Shown: piece by piece, positions 35,512 to 42,978 of the stretch | Position numbering within the stretch: the stretch's first letter is position 1 | Layout of the letters: each line of letters opens with the position of its first letter | Source: Lachnospiraceae bacterium | GTDB lineage: Bacteria > Bacillota > Clostridia > Lachnospirales > Lachnospiraceae | Reading direction: 5' to 3' | DNA length: 64,000 nt | Assembly: GCA_017484135.1 (NCBI GenBank) | Contig: JAFUTQ010000059.1 | Coordinates: 1-64,000, forward strand | The notes under the pieces: model-generated | What the model was told of the DNA's origin: nothing | The model's database searches: none | What the model saw: the letters and a program-made list of their open reading frames with translations, nothing else | Translations under genes and position numbers: made by a program

Positions 35512-35931
35512 TTATGAAAACGTGATCTTTTCATCTGCTGAAAAATCCAGTTTTTTGATCGTATGGGGCTCTACCTTTATGATTGCAGTTCCGGGACGGC
35601 TAAAATCCAACTGAGGCCTGCGCTCCTTTATGAGTGCCTCCGCTGTACGATATTCCTCTCCACTTAACAGGCTTGCCCTCCCATAAAAAGTAAAGTTTAC
35701 AAAATCAGGGATGATCTGTCCCTCATTTTCTGCAAATACAAGAACTTTATCGTTCTCCCTGATCTGGGCCACCTTATTCGTATTTTCATTTGTAAGAATA
35801 TAGATCGCCTGATCATCGGCACTGTAGCCTCCGACCGTCCGTATATCCGGCGCACCTTCACTGTTTGCTGTTACAAGCTTGGCATTTTTTGCATTTTTCA
35901 GATACTGAAATGCTTCTGTTTTCAGACTCAT
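35512..35931 (-). CDS. Pyridoxamine 5'-phosphate oxidase-like FMN-binding protein
   Basis: A 139-residue split-barrel flavoprotein of the PNPOx-like superfamily. LKNAKNAKLVTANSEGAPDIRTVGG is the typical first strand pair, and NFTFYGRASLLSG lies near the dimer and flavin site. These clostridial proteins act as general FMN-dependent reductases or flavin carriers; the substrate is unknown. AGGAGG precedes the ATG. It lies just upstream of the nitrogenase-like operon but is separated by a promoter and the foldback element, so membership of that system is possible but weak. Confidence 0.85.
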   Translation of the reverse strand: MSLKTEAFQYLKNAKNAKLVTANSEGAPDIRTVGGYSADDQAIYILTNENTNKVAQIRENDKVLVFAENEGQIIPDFVNFTFYGRASLLSGEEYRTAEALIKERRPQLDFSRPGTAIIKVEPHTIKKLDFSADEKITFS

Positions 35932-36025
35932 TTTTTATCCTCCTTTTCTCTGATGATTTTCTGCACGGTTACAATTTAGCATGAACAGAAAGAATATAGA
36001 AAGAACAATATTTGAAAACGTTTAC

Positions 36026-36180
36026 GCATATGATTTGAGGGGCAAAAGGTTCACATCGTGAAACGATGTGAACACTTTGCAGAAAAATCGTTTTGAAAAG
36101 TCAGCTTTCCAAAACGGTTTTTTTGCAAAAAGTCTATGCCGACTATGTCGGCATGACCTTTTGCCCCACAAATCATATGC
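36026..36180. repeat. Nested foldback element, family R2 copy D
   Basis: Arms of about 25 bp (GCATATGATTTGAGGGGC plus AAAAGGT and its complement, one mismatch) enclose TTCACATCG/CGATGTGAA, a central stem of AAACCGTTTTGG type, and ATGCCGAC/GTCGGCAT. The stem order is inverted relative to copy C, only 610 bases away. It lies between the divergent FMN-binding and prion-like genes, away from any gene end. Confidence 0.88.
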
Positions 36181-36205
36181 TCACATCATACCAAAAAAAA
36201 TCCAA

Positions 36206-36234
36206 TTGCGAAGTTATGTCGAATATGGTAGCAT
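36206..36234 (+). promoter_or_regulatory. Candidate promoter of the paired membrane-protein genes
   Basis: TTGCGA (36206-36211), a 17-base spacer and TAGCAT (36229-36234), each matching consensus at four of six positions, lie just upstream of the 505-residue gene's AAGGAG. Confidence 0.45.
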
Positions 36235-36266
36235 TGATGATATAAACAAAAAGGAGAACAAATGCC

Positions 36267-37784
36267 ATGTCCTACAACTTAAACGGAAAAGAGTATGATG
36301 ACAATGCATACAATGCACCGAATCAGGATGAACTTTCCTCTTCCGGCAGCTACCGGCAAAATTCCTACGGCAGCGATTCATATAACCAGAATTCTTACGG
36401 TCAGTCAAATGATCCGAACAACGGTGGTGCAAATTCTTACACGAACAACAATTCCAACGACAGTTATAATAATGGCAGCTATGATAACTACGGCGGCTAT
36501 AACAGCAATGGCAGCTATAACAGCAACGGCGGCTATAACAGCAACGGCGGCTATAACAGCAATGGCAGTTACAACAGCGGCAGCTACAACAGTGGCAGCT
36601 ACAACAGCGGTAACTACAACAGCGGCAATTACAACAGCTCCTACTACTCGGGACAGCAGCCGGAAAAGCAAAACAATGTCTGCGGAATCATCGGATTTAC
36701 TCTTGCCATATTCGGTATCCTGCTTGCATGCTGCTTCCCTATAGCAGGTCTCGTATTGGGCGGCTCCGGTCTGATTCTTTCCATTATCGGCTGCAACAAA
36801 AAATTCAATGTTCGCGGGCTGGCGATTGCCGGCATTGTCCTTGCATGCTTCAGCTTCCTCTGCTCAGCATTCGGATTTTTGCTGCAATCCGATGATTTTA
36901 TGGACGCAATCGACCAGGTATTGGAGGAAGAAGGCATCTCCTTAGACGATGACGATGATGGGGATTATGATTATGATTACACCGAAAACGATTATGACGA
37001 CGATGCCATGAACAGCTACCGGAGCACCGAAATTCCTGACATTGTTCTTTTGGACAGTGACGGGATCACCGCAACCGCAAAAAAAGTCGTATATTATGAA
37101 TCGGAAGATTATGACGACTTTACCTTTCCCTATGTTGCGGTAGAGGTAAAAAACGATTCCTCTCACGATGTGGAATTTGATGTAGACGACGCATCCGTCA
37201 ATGGATTACTGTTCTTTTACCACTGCTATGATACCGTAAAATCCGGAAAAACGGCAACGATTTATCTGAAGACCAACTTTTATGATTTAACCTATATCGG
37301 TCAGTCTGATGTAGAAAATCTCCAGCTGCGGCTTGAGGCATACGATGCAGATAGCTACGATGATATCTGCACCGGAGAATTATGTGAAATTCAGTTGACA
37401 GACGATTATACCCCCTTTGAGATCAGCCGTTTCCCCCATGCGGTTCCGCTGGTAAGTGTAGACGGCGCTACCGTATACTTTATTGAAGCACTGGATCTGG
37501 AGGGCGATGACGAGCTGGATTTTATGTTTTATATGGAAAACAAAACAGCTCATGAGCTGTACTTTGATCTGGATCACCTGACCATAAACGGCACGTCTCA
37601 GGACAGCAACTACTATGCCTATGTGCCTTCCGGTTTGGGCATCATCGTAAATCTCTATTGTGATGATGAAAGCATCACGGAATCCGATGTCACCTCCGGT
37701 ATTGTCACAATCACAATTGATGATACAGACGATTACACCACTCTGGCAGATGCCGAGGAGATTCCTTTTATTCAACTGCAGTAA
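36267..37784 (+). CDS. Membrane protein with prion-like N-terminal repeats
   Basis: A 505-residue protein with four parts. Residues about 1-130 are a disordered Asn/Tyr/Gly/Ser tract with repeats NSNGSYNSNGGY. Two membrane helices follow (about 139-213, with VCGIIGFTLAIFGILLACC and GLAIAGIVLACFSFLCSAF), resembling DUF4190-type hairpins. An acidic linker (DDDDDGDYDYDYTENDYDDD) leads to a beta-rich external domain of about 250 residues. The external part is related to the next gene's product. Two helices place the tyrosine-rich tract and the C-terminal domain on the same side. ATG 36267 has AAGGAG 10 bases upstream. Function unknown; a protein-assembly or envelope role is possible. Confidence 0.75.
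   Translation: MSYNLNGKEYDDNAYNAPNQDELSSSGSYRQNSYGSDSYNQNSYGQSNDPNNGGANSYTNNNSNDSYNNGSYDNYGGYNSNGSYNSNGGYNSNGGYNSNGSYNSGSYNSGSYNSGNYNSGNYNSSYYSGQQPEKQNNVCGIIGFTLAIFGILLACCFPIAGLVLGGSGLILSIIGCNKKFNVRGLAIAGIVLACFSFLCSAFGFLLQSDDFMDAIDQVLEEEGISLDDDDDGDYDYDYTENDYDDDAMNSYRSTEIPDIVLLDSDGITATAKKVVYYESEDYDDFTFPYVAVEVKNDSSHDVEFDVDDASVNGLLFFYHCYDTVKSGKTATIYLKTNFYDLTYIGQSDVENLQLRLEAYDADSYDDICTGELCEIQLTDDYTPFEISRFPHAVPLVSVDGATVYFIEALDLEGDDELDFMFYMENKTAHELYFDLDHLTINGTSQDSNYYAYVPSGLGIIVNLYCDDESITESDVTSGIVTITIDDTDDYTTLADAEEIPFIQLQ
36461..36645 (+). repeat. Coding tandem repeats of AACAGCAATGGCAGCTAT type
   Basis: Imperfect 18- and 12-base units encode NSNGSY, NSNGGY and NSGSY. Their near identity at DNA level suggests recent slippage expansion and likely length variation between strains. 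Confidence 0.85.
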
Positions 37785-37819
37785 TGCCCAAAACAAAACC
37801 CGTTCGGAAAGGAGCCGCC

Positions 37820-38746
37820 ATGATTCAAAATGAAAAACCGCCCCGATATCGTATCCTTTGGTTTTTTGCATTAGGAATCGCAGTGCTTGCTTCCGGGGCT
37901 GTCGTTCTGATTCATTTACGGAATATGCCGCAGGGAAATCCGGTGACGGACTCCCCCGCGCCTTCCTATGACTATCCGTTGCAGACAGGCGAAGAGGTCA
38001 TCGACCGTGTGATTTTGTTTTCCGATTCGGGTGTAACCATTACGGCACTCGCACTCGGCTTTTCCTCTGATCATATGCCCTATATTGCGACCGCAGTCGA
38101 AAACACCTGCGAGGTAGAAATCATCCCGCAGGTGTCTTATTGTGCCATAAACGGAGTGGCTATGCGTGCGCATATGGATATGAATCCGACGGTTCCTGCC
38201 GGAGAAACCGTCTTCTGCCGCCTTCAGGTGGACGATCCGTTTTTTGCCTATGCCGGCTTTGTACGGATCGAAAATCTTCAGATTGAGCTCAGCTTTTCGG
38301 ATGCCGAAACGGATGCGCTGCTTTCCACGGACACCCATATGCACGAAATCACCTTTTCCGATGCCTATGAGCCCTTTCGCGCAGAAAATCTGTCCGATGC
38401 GCTGCCCCTTGATACGGAAAATGATTACAAAATCTATTACGCCGGTTCTTCCGATCTGAATTCTGATCATATTCTGGATTTTATTTTTTATATTGAATGC
38501 TTCGACACTGCTCCGATTTATTTCGAATCAGGTGAGCTCTTTGTGAATGGCATCATGCAGTCCGACTATGCATTCGGCGTCATCGCCCCCGGAAACGGCT
38601 CCTTCGTGGCCATTGCCTGTGATGATGATTCCATCCATGAACACGGCATTTCGGATGCCACCATCCGTTTTACCTTCTTTGATGAAAATTATAATCTGAT
38701 CTATGAATCCGAGGAATTATCCTTTATCGGAGATTCCCTCCTTTAA
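37820..38746 (+). CDS. Membrane-anchored paralogue of the preceding protein
   Basis: A 308-residue protein with one N-terminal membrane anchor (ILWFFALGIAVLASGAVVLI) and a beta-rich external domain. The segment from VENTCEVEIIPQVSYCAINGV to HEITFSDAYEPF aligns by eye with VKNDSSHDVEFDVDDASVNGL to CEIQLTDDYTPF of the upstream protein, and a second pair of blocks follows (ILDFIFYIECFD with ELDFMFYMENKT), so the two share a duplicated domain. ATG 37820 has AAGGAG 6 bases upstream. It starts 35 bases after its neighbour and its end overlaps the opposing gene by 30 bases. Function unknown. Confidence 0.75.
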   Translation: MIQNEKPPRYRILWFFALGIAVLASGAVVLIHLRNMPQGNPVTDSPAPSYDYPLQTGEEVIDRVILFSDSGVTITALALGFSSDHMPYIATAVENTCEVEIIPQVSYCAINGVAMRAHMDMNPTVPAGETVFCRLQVDDPFFAYAGFVRIENLQIELSFSDAETDALLSTDTHMHEITFSDAYEPFRAENLSDALPLDTENDYKIYYAGSSDLNSDHILDFIFYIECFDTAPIYFESGELFVNGIMQSDYAFGVIAPGNGSFVAIACDDDSIHEHGISDATIRFTFFDENYNLIYESEELSFIGDSLL

Positions 38747-40189
38747 GCCCATTGCAAGCTTTACTGCCTTGTAGGCTCCGTCATAGGTGCCAATGCACTT
38801 ATTGGTAACAATATTCCGGCACATTCCCGCGAGCAGTTCTTCATCCTGCAAAAACAAATCCAGCATCTGAATGGTATGCGGAATATCCCTGCATTCCAGC
38901 GTGCCGTCTCCGATTTCCGCCGAGTGAACCGCTCCCCACATTTCATGTCTTCCCACACGTCTGATAAACAGTTTGGGAACCGGATAGTACGCAAGCTCTC
39001 CCGGTTTGGTGATCAAAACATCCGTACTGTGCATCAGCAGATTTGTGCAGTAAACTGCCTCAAGAATATCCCCATGATAAAATCCATGAATCCCCGTTAC
39101 CGACATTTCCATGGCCTTGTCTGCAAATTCCACCGTATGCTGCCAGTCATCAAAATGCGTCGTGGTAAACGCTTTCATATCCGGCAGCTCCCGGGTCAGA
39201 TCATCCCAGACATTTTTGTAATCGCCTACATTGACATAGAGTGCCGCTTTTTTTTCCCGAATCGAAGGAAGCAAGTGCCGGATTACCGCAAGGAAAATCT
39301 CTTTCTGTGCTCCCGCACCTCCGATGGTAAGTAAAAAACGCATCGGCTCTCCGTCCCTTCTTCGCCGGGTTCTGGCCTCACAATCCGTCTCAATATTGCG
39401 CACCAGTTCATGATCCACATAATGCCCGGTGTAGACCAGCGAATCCGCCGACATCGGATGGCAAACCTTATTCCCATTCATTCCGCTTAAAATCCGGTAT
39501 CCCATATATGAATTATGACACTGCACCGTATGAAGACTGCCCTCAGACAAATGCGCGGCCATGGGCCAGCTGTCCGGTATTGCATTGACTACATACTGCA
39601 TGCCTGCGTGTACCGCAGCCTGCGCCGGCCATGCATGAGTTCCGATGACCGGAATGTATTTCGGAATATTCCGATAGATCGGAACCATAAGCTCCGCATT
39701 CTTCTGATCCAACGCATTACAGGATAATGCCCGCAGCGCATCATAGTCCACGGTCTCCCATACCAGCCTGTCAAAAATTGGGTTCCCCGACATTCTCGAA
39801 CCCATGGAGTACCGTTCATTCTGCGCATTGATCAGCCCGGTAGCGGTGGTCTCCGGAAACGAATTGAAATCCAGCCAATACGGGGTGTATCCCATGGAAC
39901 TTGCCGCGGAGGCCATCGCCATGGAAATACGGTAATGCCCGTAGCCCATTCGAATACTACTCACAATCAAGCCTTTTTCCATATCGAAGGTCTCTCCGGG
40001 TGTATGGTCGATCCGAATGTCGGATACCCCCAGAAGCGCTCCCAGCTGTTCGTTTTTTTGAATGTGAATCGGATAATTCCGGTTGGAATCATCGCCGAAT
40101 TTCCGGATATTTTTTGCTTTTTCCCGCAATGCTTTGCGGTATATCCGCTCGCTGATTTTATTGCCAAAGATTGTCTTCGAACGTTCCAT
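38717..40189 (-). CDS. GT-B-like protein (MGDG synthase/MurG-type fold suspected)
   Basis: A 490-residue cytosolic protein that I do not recognise firmly. SSIRMGYGHYRISMAMASAASSMGYTPYWLDF resembles the N-terminal Gly-rich loop of GT28/MGDG-synthase transferases, FLLTIGGAGAQKEIF the start of the second Rossmann half, and STDVLITKPGELAYYPVPKLFI the sugar-nucleotide-binding ITKPG segment. Length fits two domains. A glycolipid-synthesis role is possible but unproven. ATG 40189 follows GGAGAG at a long spacing; the ATG at 40219 lacks any site. It is convergent with, and overlaps, the preceding membrane-protein gene. Confidence 0.6.
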   Translation of the reverse strand: MERSKTIFGNKISERIYRKALREKAKNIRKFGDDSNRNYPIHIQKNEQLGALLGVSDIRIDHTPGETFDMEKGLIVSSIRMGYGHYRISMAMASAASSMGYTPYWLDFNSFPETTATGLINAQNERYSMGSRMSGNPIFDRLVWETVDYDALRALSCNALDQKNAELMVPIYRNIPKYIPVIGTHAWPAQAAVHAGMQYVVNAIPDSWPMAAHLSEGSLHTVQCHNSYMGYRILSGMNGNKVCHPMSADSLVYTGHYVDHELVRNIETDCEARTRRRRDGEPMRFLLTIGGAGAQKEIFLAVIRHLLPSIREKKAALYVNVGDYKNVWDDLTRELPDMKAFTTTHFDDWQHTVEFADKAMEMSVTGIHGFYHGDILEAVYCTNLLMHSTDVLITKPGELAYYPVPKLFIRRVGRHEMWGAVHSAEIGDGTLECRDIPHTIQMLDLFLQDEELLAGMCRNIVTNKCIGTYDGAYKAVKLAMGLKEGISDKG

Positions 40190-40296
40190 GAAAAAATAAA
40201 ACTCTCCTGCCGTAATCATATTGTGGGCTGCAAGTGGTTGCAGCGTTCCTGATACTTATTGTTTTATTTTTTTATGAAACTTATTCATTTAAGGAC

Positions 40297-40519
40297 GCTG
40301 TCAGCACGATATGATCCCCTTCAAGGCACGCTTCCGCTACGCGAAAAACGCAACGGTACTAGGCTTGCATAGGCGGAAGCCCAATGAGCAAAGCTCATTT
40401 TAGAATGGCTTCCGACGACTGGGCAGGTGACGCGAAGCGGCGCGTGCCGATTCTGCATACGCAAGCCAAGGACCGGCGTTTTTCAAGTGCCCTGAAGGGG
40501 ATCATATCGTGCTGACAGC
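40297..40519. repeat. Large structured foldback element, family R3 copy 2
   Basis: Arms of 33 bp (40297-40329 and 40487-40519) are complementary with one mismatch. They differ from the arms of copy 1 at about nine positions, yet nearly every change is matched on the other arm. The inner segments (ACGCAACGGTACTAGGCTTG, GGAAGCCCAATGAGC, GCTCATTTTAG, TGACGCG) are nearly identical to copy 1. It lies between greA and the GT-B-like gene. Confidence 0.78.
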
Positions 40520-40559
40520 TGTTTATTGAAAAAAAATGAACAAAGTTACATTTTTTATT

Positions 40560-41060
40560 TTAGAAGCTGCGGATTTTCTCGCCGTCTTCTTTGGTGTTTT
40601 CTATTTTTCGGATGATCACGTCGTAGCTGTAGGAATCATTTACATGAACGGATACCCGATCTCCCACCTTATGGCCGAGGACAGCTTTTCCCATGGGCGA
40701 TTCGATACTGATCAGTCCCTTTAGGGAATTGCCCCGCATGGTGGTTACCAGCTTAAAGGTCTCCTCGGCATCGTCCTCTTCGATATAAACGGTCACTGTG
40801 TTGTTGATTCCGACCTCGTCCTCAGCGGATTCATCCGACACCACCACAGCGGTTTTGATCATGCGCTCCAGATAACGGATCCGGCTTTCATTTTTGTTCT
40901 TGTCCCGCTTTGCGGCATAGTACTCAAAATTCTCGCTCAGATCGCCCTGCGCCCGCGCTTCCTTGACTGCCTCAAGGGCTTCCTTTCGGACGACCAGTTT
41001 GCGATATTCGATTTCCTCTTCCATCTTCTGAATATCGCTTTGTGTTAATTCATTGTGCAT
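40560..41060 (-). CDS. greA: Transcription elongation factor GreA
   Basis: A 166-residue Gre factor that rescues backtracked RNA polymerase. The N-terminal coiled coil carries GDLSENFEYYAAKRDKNKNE, with the Asp and Glu that hold the catalytic metal in the polymerase channel. The C-terminal FKBP-like domain has the typical ISIESPMGKAVLGHKVGDRVSV. It starts 12 bases after pta, so the two probably share a transcript, an unusual pairing. Confidence 0.95.
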   Translation of the reverse strand: MHNELTQSDIQKMEEEIEYRKLVVRKEALEAVKEARAQGDLSENFEYYAAKRDKNKNESRIRYLERMIKTAVVVSDESAEDEVGINNTVTVYIEEDDAEETFKLVTTMRGNSLKGLISIESPMGKAVLGHKVGDRVSVHVNDSYSYDVIIRKIENTKEDGEKIRSF

Positions 41061-41072
41061 AATGCCCTCTCT

Positions 41073-42056
41073 TTACGCAAGCGCCGCGGTAATGATTGCC
41101 ATAGAATATACCTCCAGGGCATTGCAGCCGCGGGACAGATCGTTGATGGGGGCATTCAGCCCCAGCAGGATCGGCCCGTAGGCATCAAAATTTCCCAGAC
41201 GCTGTGCAATCTTGTAGCCGATATTTCCCGCATTGATATCCGGGAAAATAAATACATTTGCATGTCCTGCCACCGGAGAATCCGGGCACTTGGTACGGGC
41301 AACCCGGGGTGAAACGGCCGCATCAAACTGCAGCTCTCCCTCCACCGGCAGACCGGGATATTTCAACCGGGTCTTTTGTGCGGCATTGCGCATCTTTTCC
41401 ACATCCTCGCCCTTTCCGGAGCCCAGTGTGGAATAGCTCAGAAATGCAAGCTTCGGATCGATCCCGAAAATTTTGGCACATTCACTGGTTACTCCTGCAA
41501 TTTCCACCAGTTCATCCTCTGTGGGACGGATATTAATCGCGCAGTCTGCCATGGCAAGCACCTCATTCTCGCCGGTAGCAGCCGGGCGAACCAGAATAAA
41601 GCAGGAGGAAACAATGTTATAGCCGGGCTTGGTTTTGATCAGCTGCAGAGCCGGACGCACCGTATCTGCAGTGGAATAGGTTGCTCCGCCAAGCAGGGCA
41701 TCCGCTACGCCCATCTTTACCAGCATGGTTCCGAAATAATTTGCCTGCGATAAGATTCCCCTGGCCTGCTCCTCAGTCACACCCTTGGACTTTCTCAGCT
41801 CGCAGAACAGCTCCACCATCTCGTCAATTCTATCATAATGCAACGGATCGATAATCTGTGCGCCCCGGATATTATAACCGCTCTCCTCTGCGGCTTTCTC
41901 TACCTGCTCCACACTTCCCACCAGAATCGGCGTCAGGAAATTGCTTGCCAGCAAACGGGAGGCTGCCTCCAGAATACGGGCGTCACTGCCCTCCGTGAAA
42001 ACAATCCGCTTCGGGTTCTTCTTCAAGATCTCGATCATGTCACCAAATCCAAACAT
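41073..42056 (-). CDS. pta: Phosphate acetyltransferase
   Basis: A 327-residue short-form Pta that converts acetyl-CoA and phosphate to acetyl phosphate, feeding ATP formation by acetate kinase. The family segments FTEGSDARILEAASRL, VADALLGGATYSTADTVRPALQ, LGSGKGEDVEKMRNA, GELQFDAAVSPRVA and FIFPDINAGNIGYKIAQRLG are present. It lacks the regulatory N-terminal part of long Pta. AAAGGAG precedes the ATG. No ackA is adjacent. The divergent DUF6062 gene shares the upstream region. Confidence 0.97.
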   Translation of the reverse strand: MFGFGDMIEILKKNPKRIVFTEGSDARILEAASRLLASNFLTPILVGSVEQVEKAAEESGYNIRGAQIIDPLHYDRIDEMVELFCELRKSKGVTEEQARGILSQANYFGTMLVKMGVADALLGGATYSTADTVRPALQLIKTKPGYNIVSSCFILVRPAATGENEVLAMADCAINIRPTEDELVEIAGVTSECAKIFGIDPKLAFLSYSTLGSGKGEDVEKMRNAAQKTRLKYPGLPVEGELQFDAAVSPRVARTKCPDSPVAGHANVFIFPDINAGNIGYKIAQRLGNFDAYGPILLGLNAPINDLSRGCNALEVYSMAIITAALA

Positions 42057-42210
42057 TTTTTCTCTCCTTTTTCATAAGATGTCTTTCTATTTTATTTTAC
42101 CCTCATTTCCAAAAAATGCAAGTTTTCGTTTTCGTACAATGCGACAAGTGATTTTCGTCATTTCGTGGTATACTGTGCATATGTATAGCACCAAAGGAGG
42201 TAAACGCTTT

Positions 42211-42978
42211 ATGAAAGAAAATATTGCAACCATACCACTCACCGACGCTTTTCGCGCAGCGGATGAATGTCCGTTTTGTTATTTGGAGCGGGAGGCGGAG
42301 CAGCATGCCATTTCGTTTATCTTAGGCTCCGCCTACATGGAGGATGATATTCGCGAAAAAACAGATGCCATTGGCTTTTGCCGCGCACATTTTAAGAAAA
42401 TGTATGATTACGGAAATCGTCTGGGAAATGCGCTGATTCTTTCCACACACATGGAAAAGCTCAGCCAGGAGCTGTCAAAAGAAATGAAAAATTTCAAGCC
42501 CGGAAAATCAAAGCTGACCACCAAGATGAAGCGCACCGACGCCGGAATCAAGGAACCGAAAACCTCTCTTGGCACATGGATCGCCGAAAAGGAGCAATCC
42601 TGTTATGTATGCGACCATTTCAAGAGCATCTATAACCGCTATCTGGACAGCTTTTTTGACCTATATAAAAAGAATGCTGAATTTGCCGCCCTGTTTGAGC
42701 ACAGCAAGGGCTTTTGTCTGCCCCACTTTGCAGATCTGGTGGAAGCGGCCGAAGACAAGCTTACGGACGATGAGAAAAAAAACTTTTATCCCAAAGCGTT
42801 TTCCATTATGACAGAAAACATGAAGCGGGTACAAAAGGATGTGGAATGGTTTGTGGCAAAAAATGACTATCTGAACAAGGATAAGGACTGGGGCAACGCC
42901 GCAGACAGCATTCAGCGCGGCATGCAAAAATGCACCGGCGGCTATCCCGCAGACCCGGTATTTAAAGCCAAACTATGA
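42211..42978 (+). CDS. DUF6062-family cysteine-pair protein
   Basis: A 255-residue cytosolic protein. It has cysteine motifs DECPFCYLE near residues 20-25, GFCRAHFKKMYDYGNRLGNAL, QSCYVCDHF in the middle and GFCLPHFADL in the second half: a duplicated CxxC plus C-x-x-H layout that suggests metal or iron-sulfur binding. The family is widespread in clostridia without known function. GGAGG lies 10 bases before ATG 42211, and an extended -10 (TGGTATACT, 42166-42174) lies just upstream. Its end overlaps the opposing GH13 gene by 6 bases. Confidence 0.85.
   Translation: MKENIATIPLTDAFRAADECPFCYLEREAEQHAISFILGSAYMEDDIREKTDAIGFCRAHFKKMYDYGNRLGNALILSTHMEKLSQELSKEMKNFKPGKSKLTTKMKRTDAGIKEPKTSLGTWIAEKEQSCYVCDHFKSIYNRYLDSFFDLYKKNAEFAALFEHSKGFCLPHFADLVEAAEDKLTDDEKKNFYPKAFSIMTENMKRVQKDVEWFVAKNDYLNKDKDWGNAADSIQRGMQKCTGGYPADPVFKAKL

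Noticed and set aside
36405..36671. Antisense Val/Ala/Ile-rich ORF opposite the prion-like tract
   Set aside because: It is the mirror of the repetitive Asn/Gly/Ser coding sequence and has no start signals.
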